NCBI GenBank assembly: GCA_949775045.1
Contig: OX459101.1
Location: 15,523,180 to 15,587,179, forward strand
Direction: 5' to 3'
Length of the DNA: 64,000 nucleotides
From: Metridium senile
Lineage: Eukaryota > Cnidaria > Anthozoa > Actiniaria > Metridiidae
Each line of letters opens with the position of its first letter. Within the stretch, counting starts at the first letter, position 1. A program made the position numbers and the translations under genes. Of this stretch, positions 37,400 to 49,364 are shown piece after piece. Below the pieces are notes generated by a model. That model did not search any database. It was not told the DNA's origin and saw nothing but the letters and a program-made list of their open reading frames with translations.

Positions 37400-37790
37400 T
37401 GATCACATCACTTCTGTCCTTATGGACTTACATTGGCTTCCTGTTGCTGATCGTATTTAGTTTAAAATAATTATTCTAACACTTAAAGCACTGCATGGTC
37501 TTTCACCTGTTTACATTCAAGATCTCATCACTATTCACAAACCTGCAAGAAATCTGTGCTCATTTTCTCACTTGTTGCTATCCTCAAAGTCAATCATACA
37601 ATCTCAAGTCCTATATGGTCTACGGTCTTTCTCAAATGCTGCTCCTCTACTTTGTAACTCTTTACCTCCTTCAATTAGAGACATTTCAAGTCTATCTTCC
37701 TTCAAGTCAAATCTCAAAATTCATTTGTTTAAATTAGCTTTTTCATTGTTATCATATCCATTTTCTATTTTAAGCGCTTAATTAGAACAA
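37400..37790 (+). pseudogene. LINE RT C-terminal relic
   Basis: The plus strand reads a DHITSVLMDLHWLPV-like segment, one stop, then LKALHGLSPVYIQDL, and after more residues APLLCNSLPPSIRD and SFKSNLKIHLFKLA. This pattern is typical of the distal end of jockey/L2-type reverse transcriptases in invertebrates. The fragment is 5'-truncated and carries stops. It lies in the 5.55-kb element, antisense to its gene. Confidence 0.75.
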
Positions 37791-38551
37791 ACATGTATAA
37801 GCACTAATATTACAAGCCATATATATATAAATTATTATTAATGTGTAATAGTGCTATTGAACAAGTAGTTAGAAAACACAAAGTTGAGTGAAAGTGTAAT
37901 AAAGCACATTTACGCAAGTGTGTTTCACGGGTTTAATACGTTAATGAAAACCACTCTAATAATAATAATATAACTGTAATAATAATAGAAGCAAAAGTCT
38001 ATAAATACAATACTGTGCAAATCAAAACTTACATGTTACGAGATTTCTGTATAACAAATACTCACCCTTGTATTGAAAGAACTTTGTTTTCATTTAATAA
38101 CTCTACAAAGGCCTTATTTACAAAGTATTGTACCCTTCCAACATCGGATGTTCGCGATAAGCTTACTGAATTAGAAAGCTATGAGTTTGATTTCCACATC
38201 AGCTTAAGCCTTATTTATATTAGTTATCAATAATGTTATGAGCGTACATGTGAGCTTGGATGTTGCTAGCTAATACAAATTGACTAGCCTTTCTAAGCGA
38301 TCCTAAATTCAGCACAGAGAATACAAATGAACTGTAGACCGATTGGAGCGCCACGCGTCGATGTATCAAATATCTTCAAAAAATATTTTCAAACTTTAGC
38401 TTAAATCTACCATTAAAAAAAAAAAATCTACCATGCTGACACTTTGCATACACTTAGAGAGAACATCCAAGAACCCACAAAAAATCGAACTTTCCACAGG
38501 AAAATTAAAAAACGACGGCAATGAAGAAAAGTAATCATACTTACCGATTGA

Positions 38552-38638
38552 AAATCAACAAAATGGCGAACAGCCAGCACGATGAAAAGACGATTTAAAG
38601 TACTTTCTTCTCGCTCTACATCACCCAGTCGCTGTGTC
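38552..38638 (-). CDS. Putative upstream exon of the unrecognised transposon-borne gene
   Basis: On the minus strand a frame reading RLGDVEREESTLNRLFIVL...HFVDFQS ends in phase 0 at TCG|gtaagta, which joins in frame to the terminal exon at 36413. In this frame a stop sits about 15 nt upstream of the CGACTGG, so the exon either starts at the acceptor-like gacacag there or the start lies one frame over at a good ATG (aaacATGGCTGAC) and the sequence has a frameshift. The segment is helical and amphipathic, compatible with the RVLDASLPEH... continuation. Coding status is tentative. Confidence 0.4.
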
Positions 38639-38830
38639 AGCCATGTTTAGGTCCATGTCCATGTCCTTTCAACCAAACTAAAAGTTCGCGGATATTTCAC
38701 CCGAGAGGGCGCTGGAGACTACTTTTACAAACAAATCGATTATTTTTGCGTATTTTTCTCTATTTTCGCTTAGACAAAGGAAATGTAACGTGATTATCTC
38801 GCCAAATAAGACTATATACCGGACTGGTTG

Positions 38831-39544
38831 TTTTTTCTCGATAAAGAAAATTCCCGATATATGCTAAATTCAACTAAGTCCAGGTACACCAATATTAAGG
38901 CTATAAGAGCAAAACTCAGCTTTTGAACTGAAAAACTATTCATCTCAAAAATTGTGCCTGGGTTTGTCGATATTTTTTGTATTTCACGAGATGTCGATTG
39001 TTATTTACAACAGTACAATAAAATTACACTTCTCAAACTTTGAAAATCGATAAAAAATTAAAGAAGCGACGAAAAACAAAACACAGACACAATTTTGTAG
39101 ATCCACGTCTCCTTGATGAGATGAAGCAAAAATCTGGCGCGTAGACTTTAAATCCGTGTACCTTAACCTCGTTATTTCGCGACACCCAATTTTCAAAGAT
39201 GACTTTATTTCTCAAAAATGAAACATTTTTTGTCAAAATAAATACTATTTTCGTATTCTTTGTGAGATAACCTTTCAGAAAATGTATACTTTTTTTAGCG
39301 TAAATCAAGCGCGCCAGGAGAGTTCAAACAGAGTGACCGATTGTGTTCTATGATACCATAAACAATGAAAATGAGGTGCATGTTATCCAGGTCTACCACT
39401 TTAATCTCTATTCTAGATTGAAAATACTCTTTATCGAAAATACTAGTAAACAGAATCGTAGTAACTAGTAAATCGAATAAATGTCGCTAATCGAAACATA
39501 GCCGGCAAATATATGTTTTACTTGAATATATGTCTCCTTTCCAG
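38831..39544 (+). other. End of the large intron 2 of the mosaic gene
   Basis: No gene supported. Ends with a gtctcctttccag acceptor. Confidence 0.5.
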
Positions 39545-39658
39545 ATATCGACGAGTGTTCCAGCAACCCTTGTCAAAATAATGGAACATGTACAGATCAG
39601 GTCAATGGTTACACTTGTTCATGTGCGGCAGGATACACTGGATCAAACTGTGAAGCAT
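39545..39658 (+). CDS. Mosaic protein exon: calcium-binding EGF-like domain
   Basis: 114 nt (38 codons), phase 1 at both ends, between ctttccag and GCAT|gtaggt. It encodes one complete six-cysteine EGF module beginning with the calcium-binding signature DIDEC, then a CQNNGTC loop, CSC and the terminal GYTGSNC. The NGYTCSC part fits cbEGF folds. The D of DIDEC is completed by the last base of the preceding exon. Symmetrical phase-1 exons allow domain shuffling, as in known extracellular mosaics. Confidence 0.88.
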
Positions 39659-40522
39659 GTAGGTTTATGGACGTTTATTTTGAGTAGTAGTGTCTTTTAC
39701 CATTGTAAAGAACGGTAGCTAGAGCTTCATATCATTGATAGAGAAATAATCAAATATTGATTGCATAGATTTTGTGGATAAAATGCGAAAGCAACCAAAC
39801 ATTCAGCCACTAGTATATGTTTAGATAGTACGGTTATATTAGGGTTGTAACTACGATTTCAGACAAAACAATGTTTCGCGGGCAATGTTTTGCTTACATA
39901 ATTCAATGTATCAAGGATCAACACCATTTTCACATAAAATAATTAATTCTTATTTCGTCTCATTGATATGTGTATCTATTCCTCTTTTCTTGTTTTACAG
40001 TTCACTGAGCCATTATCTCGTACTTCGAGTTCGGAATCTTTACATACACCACTTTTTTTTTACTTGACAAAATGCAACAAAAACCGGCGTAGTTTCTACC
40101 AATAATATTCCAATGGAACTCAAAAAATATTTGATCCTGAAACCACCAATTTTTGCCGACACAATTTAAAATTCAAGCACATTTACTGTAACTAATCGCC
40201 ATTTTGGACTTGGTGTGCACTCTCAGAGTCACGTGATCGAAGCATTAATCATAACAAAGAGTTGCTCTTTTGAAGTCTGCCGTACGCGCGTGTTTCATAG
40301 CCAGTCCCATGTATTAAGTATGCATGGTCAAACTAAGTAATGTCTTGTAATGTGATTGACTGCCTTACGATCGACATATATTTTCATTTGTATATTTTCC
40401 AGTTATTAAACCACATAATACATAAATTTGAGGATTTATATATAAGTTATTATGGCTCAACGTGACAATTGCTTGGTACTTATTGCTGGACTTTTATTTG
40501 GTGTTCTTTATTTTTCCTTTAG
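39659..40522 (+). other. Intron between EGF and Ig exons
   Basis: No coding evidence; AT-rich with a tttccttt-rich acceptor tract at its end. Confidence 0.6.
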
Positions 40523-40792
40523 TTCCTGCTGGTATAACATCGAAAATGAACGAGCAAAAACATACTTTTAACTGCTCCGAGATTTTTTTTAGTAAAGAAT
40601 GTTCTGCATTGGGAACCCCTACTCCAACCATCCAATGGAAGCACAACGGTGTCACACTGATTTCACAAAATGGTACAAGCCTAACGCTGAACATCACCAA
40701 TGTGAAAATAACACTTGCTGGACGCTACACATGTGAAGCCTCCAACAGATTTGGAACTGCAAGACAACACTTTGATCTAGAAGTTCAAAAAT
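40523..40792 (+). CDS. Mosaic protein exon: Ig-like (I-set/C2) domain
   Basis: 270 nt (90 codons), phase 1-1, between ttcctttag and AAAAAT|gtatgt. The Ig signature is clear: KECSALGTPTPTIQWKHNG gives the B-strand Cys and the core Trp 12 residues later, LTLNITNV gives the E strand, and AGRYTCEASNRFG gives the F-strand Cys with the Tyr corner. Four potential N-glycosylation sites (NCS, NGT, NIT and possibly one more). Such domains mediate protein-protein contacts. The extra Cys near the start (FNCSE) could make a second disulphide. Confidence 0.88.
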
Positions 40793-43339
40793 GTATGTAT
40801 GGTAAAATTTATTCGGTTCAAATTTAATATTACGTGTTTTTATATATTTGTATTTAGGAAAATAAGCGTTGATTTAATTGTCCTATTGTTCAAATGTACT
40901 GGTTCATGTGTAATTTAGTCTTCACGTAGGCTATGTGTTATATGACTTTCTGTTCATTAGCAGATCTATAAAATATGCTTTTCATTAACGCAAAATGCAA
41001 AATGTGCAGTACTAATATATGTTTATAGCTATTTCAAAAAGCCTTGAATACTGAATAGGACATTCCAAGACCCAAGGGCATTGTGTCACGCAACAATGTG
41101 CAAACTTGAGGAAACGTTTGTCATCAACACGATGATTTTTTGTCTAAAAACTGTGATAAACGCTCATTTCTGGTTAAACCCTGCATGGAAAACCCTTTTC
41201 TGTAATTATAATACATGTCACTATGTCTTCTTTGAGTTTTCGTCTCTTTGATTTCATGCAGTTATTCAATTTTTTCAGTCTGTTTGTCAAATTTTCGTCA
41301 ATAGTCAAATTGATATCTGTCCAGCAAAAACATACTCAAAAATGTAGTTTTGATACAAAATACCATTCCTTTAGCACTCTTTTAAACACCTAAGTTATGT
41401 ACTAGCTTTAACTATATCAAGGGTTGTGTCATTGTGACTTATATAATTTTGAATTCTGTTCTACGAGGTTTTGAAAGGGCGCAGCTTAAGTCGCCTATTC
41501 GTCGTAGTTCTTTTACTTTTATAGCAGAAGAGAAACGATAAACAGTATTTCCCTACAGAAAAAAGCTTATTTATTTTCTTCTCATTTAAAACTGATCTGC
41601 ATAATTTTTGCGAATTTTTTTATTTGCCGTAGCATGAAGTGAAACCGTTGAGTTTGATGCGTGAGACATTCGTCATATAACAGTCACATTCTGTCTATTT
41701 TAATTTACACATAAAAATTGAAAAAGTAGAACAATATTATAAGCAGGCTCCTTGTTTCTGTGAGAACTATGATTTAGTTACCCTGCAGTTTTTAATCACA
41801 ACGCATTTTTTCTTGTTCGAGCTCACGCAAGTTGAAAAGGTAAACCGCGCGAGATCTGGGTACGAGATTATTCGCGGAAAATATAAAAAGTTGTTGTCAT
41901 AGCGAGTAATTCGGACGTATAATCAGTATACACGGAGAGAAATAATTTGTAAAAGTTCAAAGTTATGTCAACGATCTATCAAAAAAGAAACGAAAATGAG
42001 AAAGAGAATGAGTGAGCCTATTATGCCACACGGTACAAGTGTACAATTGTACGCGATGGGTCTTTCTCAAGACTACACAAACCCAGACGATCATACCACA
42101 CCTACATCGATTGCACTTGGGATCCGACCATTCACTCTTAACAATACCCTGCGAGCAGAGATTTCTTTCTCTCTTACCTGGAAGGACGTGGAAAGAAGCC
42201 TCTGCCGGCAGCCGGTTATTTACATCCAAGTTTCTGGATGTAAAACATTATTTACATAATCTAAATATAAACTGGTTTTAAACTTGTTTTTCAACCATGT
42301 GATGACAGAAAACATCACTTTCCCAAGCGTTAATTAACGTTGATGTTTACTTTTGATTTCAATCAGTCGAAGTCGGGACCAACACGATTTAACATTTTAA
42401 TAAAAGATCGCTGTCAGTAGCTCTACACAACATTAGATTTAATCTATAGACTAAACAATGTCGTTCTTATATACTGTAAACATACAATTTTTTAAGTACC
42501 AATATTTTTTCCCCGATTTTTTGGCAAAATTTGAACAGAAATGGCTGATTTTTACCAAAGTGTCGGCAAAATTTCACTCGAACTTGATAATATTGACCAG
42601 AAAATTGTATGTTGGATAATATAAGAACCACCCCACACAAATACTACAAAAGATGACAAGAAGTGTTAGTGGTTGAATTTCTAAATATTTAATGTTCTTT
42701 AAACAAAAATGAAAATTCATCCCAGTTCATAATACTTAATGGCAAATATTACCAAATTAAATGGTCAGATTTTAATTTTAAAACATTAGTTTTATCATGC
42801 TTCAAAATATGGCAAATACTTGACCAATTGATCCATTGGTAACTTTGACTTGTCTAACTGGCTGAGGTTCAAAATAATTACCGACTACATTTTGGGCTTC
42901 ATGGTAAAAAACACCCGACCGACTAATTTTGGTCGGCTGCCAGGCAAATAAACACAGCACATAATTTTCTGTTTCAAAATTTTCATCGGCTAAAACAATT
43001 GAAGGATTGTGTAATTTGACAACATAGTTATAAAAACCTAGAATTGGGCCTAAAATCACACCTGATATAAGCTTACCCGGGAAGCTTAAAGATAAAAAGA
43101 CCTTTAATAGTAGATTCATGAACTTACCCCAAAAAGTCTTGAATCAAAAAAATATACATATTGTTTGATATAAGTTCTTATGTAGTGTATTTGTTTTAAT
43201 AAAGGGATGACAATCGTCTTGTTTTCTGATCCTTCTTCCACTGACAATGGGCCTGATGAAAACAAAACCTGCAGTAAACAAAATTTTCTTTTTAGACTTG
43301 AAAATAATTAATTTAAAAATAATAAACCAATTATATAAT
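40793..43339 (+). other. Intron sequence between Ig and CUB exons
   Basis: No further exon supported. Overlapping frames at 41963-42281 are open on both strands but carry no domain motif and no phase-1 splice borders, so they are not called. Confidence 0.45.
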
Positions 43340-44291
43340 TTATTATATGACCGTGTATCTTGGAGTCTGGACACTAGCAAATGGAGCAATCTGATTGGTT
43401 AGATTCGATTTTGGACCGGTTAATATTATCCTAGGAAGACCGCGGTCCGAAAGTGATATTAATTTTTGAAAAATTTGAAAAATCTTCTTAGGTAATTGTT
43501 AATTATGGTAATTTATCGAACAAAAATAGTTGGAGAAACGTTTGTTCGAATGCAGAATGCGATGAATAGACAAAAACCGAGAGAAAATTATAGGGTAAGC
43601 TAGTGGCGAGCATTGGTTGTTTTTGCAAACATTTTGACAAGCAAAAGTTGAGAAAATCATATTAATATTGCAGAAACTCATGAGAGAATACATAAAAGGT
43701 TTTTTAATTCTCTAAAGAACATAAAGCTCGTTCACATACCTCAATAATAGTTGAAAAGTGTACTTTTAGTTTTTATCTTTCCTTGTAAACAACACGGCGG
43801 TGAGTTGAGCTATCTTTTGTTGAGATACGTCGTTGCTTTTCAGTCACTTTCAAAAACTGTAAAATTCACGATAATTAAGTTGTCTACAAAGTTAACAACC
43901 TTTTTGAAGTCAGTAAGTGTTATTGTCTTTCTTTTTCTGCATACAAAAGGTTCAAAGGTTCGTTCATAGCCGTTTAGCTCGATTCAAAGTCCTGTCAGCG
44001 ATCCTCGTCCTTTCATCTTCTTCATAAACTACGACACAGACAAATATGCTTGTCTTTAAATGATCTTTGATTTGGAATGGTGAAGAAAGCTGCAGTAATT
44101 TTAATATGTTGGCCTTAAAAGTTCTGTAAGTTTGTTGAAGTAGCCGTCACACGCTGAATGAAAACCGGTTTTTGACAACCCGCACTTTTTCAGTAAAACT
44201 ACTGGGAAGCCATTTGAAAGCAACGCGCGTCGTAAAAATATCAAAGGAAATATTACTTTTTTATCGAAAATAGTTGTGGTCATATATTAAA
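43340..44291. mobile_element. Family T MITE, copy 2 (inverted relative to copy 1)
   Basis: Ends tttattatatgacc and ggtcatatattaaac. The interior aligns inverted to 34183-35350 across most of its length. Shorter than copy 1 by internal deletion. Confidence 0.7.
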
Positions 44292-44294
44292 CAT

Positions 44295-44428
44295 CTTATT
44301 AACCGAGCTTGGTCGGTCTGTACAGGAGAATCTTGACCTTGGTCGGGTACAGACCTCACTGCGTTCGGTCTGTACTTTCCGACCTCGGTCAAGATTCTCC
44401 TGTACAGACCTCCCGCTCGGTTAATAAG
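44295..44428. repeat. 134-bp hairpin next to family T copy 2
   Basis: cttattaaccgagcttggtc pairs with the end ctcggttaataag, and ggagaatcttgacc pairs with ggtcaagattctcc. Its position relative to the T element is the same as at 34042, so hairpin and T element probably form one mobile unit. Confidence 0.8.
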
Positions 44429-45182
44429 ATCTTAATATAAATATAATATATAAAAACGACTGAGGAATAAATTATACAGTATATGTATGTACTGTATAAA
44501 GTACTGTATGTATAGGAGAGTTTGAAGAACAGTAACCTTGTTTACAAGGGTCTTACAAGCATGCATACCTCAAACTATATTTTAGTCCATAAACAATCGT
44601 TAGATTAGCTATCCTCAGCTATAAAATATATTACAAATTTAATATTACAATGATATCAAACATAAAAGATACTCTGATTTTAGTAATATGTAAAGTTATG
44701 GCCAGTTGAATGGGCTGGAATCATCAAGTTGATTGCCAGATTACTCCCCATATACTCGTAAGCATTATCTTAATATATCGAACGTTTTTTTTTTTGGCGA
44801 AGTCGATTCACGATAAGTAAGCCATGCCGAGGTCTTCTGCTCTTCTTTACAGCTTTATTACATAAAATAGCACCAAAATTAAATTAGCATTTCTGGTATC
44901 TCTTAGGGTGTCGAAAAAGGAGAGAATAGCTAATCGATATTCGCTTCTGATACGTATATTAAGATTATTAATAAATGTGGTATCTCTTAGGGGGTAAAAT
45001 TCCTAAGTTCCTAAGATTCTCAATGTTTTCTAATTGAAAGGCTTGCTAAAGGAAACATTGTTGTCATAGGCTAGTCATAGGCTCTAGCGAACTTGACAGA
45101 TTATAATTGTTATCCTGCATTATATGCTTGTCACTCCATAGTAATACCAAGTAATATTTAGGTAATCTTTTTCTTATGACAG
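44429..45182 (+). other. Intron sequence upstream of CUB exon
   Basis: Contains a short direct repeat (ggtatctcttaggg at 44897 and 44980). No gene. Confidence 0.4.
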
Positions 45183-45539
45183 GTTTCAAAGTTCAGCTCA
45201 CTGGACCATGCAACAATTCAAGAATCGATAGCTACAGTGGTCGATTCACATCACCAGGTTACCCAGGCAACTACGATAACAACGTTAACCAACATTGCTC
45301 TCTGACTCTTCAACTCACGTTCAACGCGACTATTTCACTTTTATTTGAACGATTTTCAACTCAGCCTTTCTCGGATAAAGTTATTGTCTACGACGGTGGA
45401 TCGAACTCTTCGCCATCTTTTGGTGAATTCAAAGGAACCTATACTCCATCCCCAATCACCGGCACGTCAAATCAGCTATACATAACTTTCACTACAAATG
45501 GGTCAAGCGCATATTCTGGTTTCTCTATAAAGTATCAAG
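45183..45539 (+). CDS. Mosaic protein exon: CUB domain
   Basis: 357 nt (119 codons), phase 1-1, between cttatgacag and TATCAAG|gtattt. It encodes a complete CUB module: CNNS, then FTSPGYPGNYDNNVNQHC, LTFNATISLLFERFSTQP, DKVIVYDGG, GTYTPSP, then SNQLYITFTTNGSSAYSGFSIKY. The first two CUB cysteines are present; the second disulphide pair is absent, as in two-cysteine CUBs. The FSTQPFSDKVIVYDG segment resembles the Ca2+-binding site of cbCUBs. CUB domains serve in developmental and immune extracellular proteins as ligand-binding modules. Confidence 0.9.
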
Positions 45540-46005
45540 GTATTTAGTGCAAGTTTGTCTAGTTATTAAGTTGAAGGGTTTGCATAATGGTCTGACTTTT
45601 TTAATTTTTAACTTTTAGCCTCTATGAATTGCTACAGATTTGATCAGGATACCGAGAGACATTTTATAAGATAGCGCTCACTCGTACTGGAAAATATGAA
45701 TATAATTATAATTATAAGCGCGCTGGATTGGTTTATAAGTGTATAGCGTTTTAGCTATTTTGGAGACAGCAGGATGAAAGTTAGCACATTTCTTTATAAA
45801 ATTCTAAAATTCGAAATTAGAGTTTCAAAAGTCACATAATTTGAAAATATTTATGATTGAAATTTGGCCGAAGTGTGTCAAGTCACGTCCCGTTCATGTT
45901 TTCAATAAAAAAAAAAAACAATTAGAAAGTATTATATAGAATGGGAAATGTTCCAACTTATGCTTACGCTACAACGGTTCACGCTTATTCTTTATGCTGT
46001 TGCAG
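45540..46005 (+). other. Intron
   Basis: Short intron with a ctgttgcag acceptor. No other content. Confidence 0.6.
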
Positions 46006-46146
46006 TGTCTATCGGGAGTGACTCAGAAAACCCTGCGGAATCGTGCCAACAAATCAAGAATTTATCAACCTTTGTGGTCGATGGTATATACTGGGTCAAG
46101 CATGCACTGAGTGGGAATAGTGAACAGACATATTGTAATATGACAG
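46006..46146 (+). CDS. Mosaic protein exon: fibrinogen/collagen-C-propeptide-like N-terminal segment
   Basis: 141 nt (47 codons), phase 1-1, from ctgttgcag to ATGACAG|gtataa. It reads ENPAESCQQIKNLS, then a GIYWV segment and ends TYCNMT. This is the C..I......G.YW......YC.M pattern that opens fibrinogen-related and fibrillar-collagen-C-like domains in many invertebrate extracellular proteins. The remainder of such a domain (the DGGGW and C-terminal parts) is not found downstream, so this is a short stand-alone version or a truncated domain. Confidence 0.72.
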
Positions 46147-46203
46147 GTATAAGTTTTTCTAAATCCTTCCATTTTTAAGCACACTTGCTGAGGCAGTCTA
46201 TTT

Positions 46204-46298
46204 GAAAATTAACCCTGATCGAGAGGTCAGACCTATTCGATCATTGTTCGATGACCATGTCATTTCACTCACGCCTTCCCGGTCAGGGTTAATTTTAA
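46204..46298. repeat. 95-bp hairpin element
   Basis: aaaattaaccctgatcgaga pairs with tcccggtcagggttaatttt. Another cgag-loop hairpin of the same general kind as at 34.0, 44.3, 53.8 and 54.3 kb. Non-coding intron sequence surrounds it to about 47 kb. Confidence 0.7.
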
Positions 46299-47049
46299 AA
46301 TCATTCCCAGGACATACAGCGCGATCAACGGCTTTTCTGTGCCGGATCTTGTCTTGACGAACAAAATGGCGATTTTCGTAGTCGTTTTATTGCGAGATTC
46401 CCTTTTATTGCTCAGTACCTTGTGCTTGCTCGATGAATTTGGTATGGATTGATAGCCAAACATCCCTTCCATAGCTATGGGGAGTGATTGTAGACTGGAT
46501 TGGAATTGAGTTCGGGCAGATAGCGTCCAACTTTGTCAAATAGTACAGCGGTGCTATATAACATGAGACTGGTCTATTCACCATGCATTCCTTCTAAGTA
46601 AATCTTTTGTAACCGAGCCTGCTCAGCAAACCACAAAACGTTTTAGCAGTGAGCCCTAGCATGTTTGCAATGCGGCGTTGCGCAAAAAGTAAACAGTTCC
46701 ATATGGCGAAATAACTTTGCCTTAAAACCAGACTAATTTTCGAGAATTGTGTAATACTAGCTTAAGAATTCACAAGCGATAAACAAAACAATAGTTTTAG
46801 AACTGACATAATTAATTACAAATATAAAAACTAGCGAAGTATTTTCAAAAATAATTATTATAACTTATTTATGCAATAATTTTGTATTTGTTTTCACCCG
46901 TTATTATAATTTCGAGTTCGGCATGGAAACGTTTTGTGATTTCACCAGCTTTTAAAACGTTAATGCATTGTTAAATCACAAGCCCAACCTGGCCAGGACA
47001 TGAAGTTAATAATATTACGATATTGTGAATAAAACGTTCGCTTCAACAT

Positions 47050-47345
47050 CATTCTTCGAAGGAACGACCCGTAGAAAGCGCGTTCACAAATTACACCCGT
47101 TTTGTTCAAAAATTATAACACGGAAGTGGTATCTTGTACTTATTAATAAATCTATTTGTATAAGCCTCGAGTTACAAGAATATATATTTTTTTAATTTTA
47201 AAAGTTATAAATCAGCCTTATTTCTTTTTGTTGTAAAATTTTTCAAGAGTTTTTCCACTTTTTATGCGTTTTTCGATGCATAACAAAAAAAAAAAAAAAA
47301 GAACCCTTTCCCTGTCAGGTTAGCATTAACGCACTAATTGTTTCA
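47050..47345. repeat. Family R relic
   Basis: gaaggaacgacc, aaaaattata, atcagcctta, tttttcgatgcataac and ctgtcaggttagcattaacg follow the order of the R 3' half, heavily diverged and split by an A-run. Confidence 0.5.
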
Positions 47346-48009
47346 CTTCTTCTGACTTTTGACATCCTTCGGTTGTTTTATACCTGTTTATAGTGAAAGT
47401 TCCTCGCAAAATTGAAAAAAATGCACAATCGGTATGTTGTCTTCATCGCAATGGTTTAAGAGGATATTCTTTTCAATGACAAGCAATATTGGCAAAAAGC
47501 GCCAAAAACTAGACTTTTGCGTTTTGAGTTTTAATCTCAATTTTCGTTTTGGGTTAACAATCAAAAACCTTTTTAAACAGTTAGAAACTAATGTACTAAG
47601 ATAACATGCCTGTTTAAAGCGGTATTTTCAATTGTACAAAGATGTTTTGTTGAATTTGTGTTAGAATGCAGCTTTTTCGGGCATTTTTTAAAGAAAAGGT
47701 ATGGGAAATAAGCAAATAAAGGCCTAAACCTCATTTTCAATTCCTTTTTTTTAACAGGTTGAGATTGCAACAGAACAATAGGCATATCTTTGATACGAGA
47801 TTGTATATATTTATGACTCAAAGTCCGGGTCGAACTAACTTTTCATGCTTCGCTTCTTGGTGACGTACGCTACTGAAAAACTCGGCTCAAATGATTTAAT
47901 TATTCCACAATATTTAGAAGATAATAGCAAGGAGAGCAACGAAACGGATTCTATGGAGTAATTGTTGAAAAAGCACTGTACAGGCCCGCAAATGAACCCA
48001 GGCCCGCAA

Positions 48010-48146
48010 ATGATAATAATAATAATAATAATAAACTTTATTTCTATAGCGCACTTATCCTATGCTCAAGGCGCTTTACAAAGAAGATAATTAACTATTT
48101 ACAACTGATGAAAAATTAAATTATAAGTAAAAATTCTAAAGCAATG
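48010..48146 (-). mobile_element. SINE/LINE 3'-tail insertion
   Basis: Reads, on the minus strand, toward ttgtaaagcgccttgagca...gcgctatagaaataaagttt(att)n, a 3' end common to invertebrate L2/CR1-mobilised SINEs. Flanked by near-duplicate gcaaatg/gcaatg. Absent from the matching right arm, which shows the empty site. Confidence 0.7.
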
Positions 48147-48421
48147 AACCCAAAGCCGGCCCGCAAATGATCCCAGGCCCGCAAATGAACCCACTAGCCG
48201 GCCCGCAAATGAACCCAGGGTAGATAAAAGAAAATACGGAATCTGGCACCGAACTAAATGATAAAAAATCATGACAATGAAATTACCTATACTGCTACTA
48301 TATGATACATTATTGTTAATATTCAGTTATGAAATAATTACACAAAAATAAGCAACCAAGTGAGGGCTACCGGTTTATAAGTGTTTATTAAAATTAGGCA
48401 GATCAAATTTTCTATAAGCTC

Positions 48422-48445
48422 CCACCCCCCCCCCCCCCCTCCCCT
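48422..48445. repeat. Poly(C) tract
   Basis: Nearly unbroken C run, continued by mixed c/t. Confidence 0.9.
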
Positions 48446-49364
48446 CCCCCCAAACAGGGTATGTAAATCTCAAGTGACCCCTTTATTTACTCATTATTTA
48501 CTCATTATTTTGTTGATGAACCAAACCCACCCAGCCTTGACCCCCCCTTGTTTTTTCCCTCCCCCCCCCTACATAAATAATGACCGGCCCCTTAACCCAC
48601 ATGCAACAATCTATAGCGAATGTGTTACTTAAATGTATTTCAAGAATACTAACAATACTTTTTTATATATTATCAACATAATAATTGAGTGTTATTAATT
48701 TTTTATCATTTAGTTCGGTGCCAGATTCCATATTTTCTTTTATCTGCCCTGGGTTCATTTGCGGGCCGGCTAGTGGGTTCATTTGCGGGCCTGGGATCAT
48801 TTGCGGGCCGGCTTTGGGTTCATTTGCGGGCCTGTACAGCATACACATATACATGCTATACGCTAATAATATATATGTAGCCTGTGAACAGGCTCAAGGG
48901 GATTTGGGAAGGAGGGGGAGGGGATAGGAAGGGAAGGCGAATGGGGCGAGGGGGAGGGGAAGAAGGGAAGGAGAGCCTGTAGTAATTCTATTCATGATCG
49001 ATTTCCGCCCATTTGAAATACTAGACTCAAAATTGTAAGTAACGGCTGTCATAACTGTCAAATATCAAAATGACATACAACGGGTGTCAGCAATCTCGCG
49101 CTATCTCTGCTCTTTATACCAAGAGTGATTTCATATGACCGTGTAAGAAAATAGACCATTTAGTTTGTGGTAGTTGATAAAGAACAAAGAAAATAATGGG
49201 TTTAGTGTTTACTACTAACTATTAGTTTGCCTATTCTTTCACGGTTATATAAAAATCACTCTATAAAGAACATTTGCCGGTGTTGTTGTGACATTTCAAA
49301 TTAAACTCAACTACAAATCTGACAAAACCTGAACGTAAATCAAAAGTCTGTATTACTAAGAACT

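Larger units (their letters stand above)
33276..38827. mobile_element. 5.55-kb DNA transposon-like element with 33-bp TIRs
   Basis: ccagtccggtatacagtc (33276) and its inverted partner ending gactatataccggactgg (38827) extend to 33 bp of near-identity through cttatttggcgagata. TTG lies just outside both ends (33273-33275 and 38828-38830), consistent with a 3-bp TSD. Inside are two minus-strand exon-like segments of one unrecognised gene, a LINE relic and a smaller hairpin-plus-TIR element. The TIRs do not start with the usual ends of hAT, piggyBac, mariner or CACTA elements. It could be autonomous for an unfamiliar superfamily or a composite. Confidence 0.7.
47976..48839. mobile_element. 865-bp element with ~200-bp TIRs built of ggcccgcaaatgaaccca repeats
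   Basis: The left arm (ctgtacaggcccgcaaatga at 47976) and right arm (ending gggcctgtacag) are inverted copies, including the internal 18-bp tandem repeats and the block atctggcaccgaactaaatg. The left arm is interrupted by a SINE-type tail at 48010-48146. The middle has poly(C) runs at 48422-48445 and 48541-48570. Confidence 0.85.

Noticed and set aside
41963..42281. Overlapping ORFs of 87-89 aa on both strands
   Set aside because: No motif, no suitable splice borders, open in three frames at once; chance or old repeat.
48689..48927. ORFs with repeated GSFAG or PASGFICGP-like motifs
   Set aside because: Encoded by the 18-bp repeats of a terminal inverted repeat arm.
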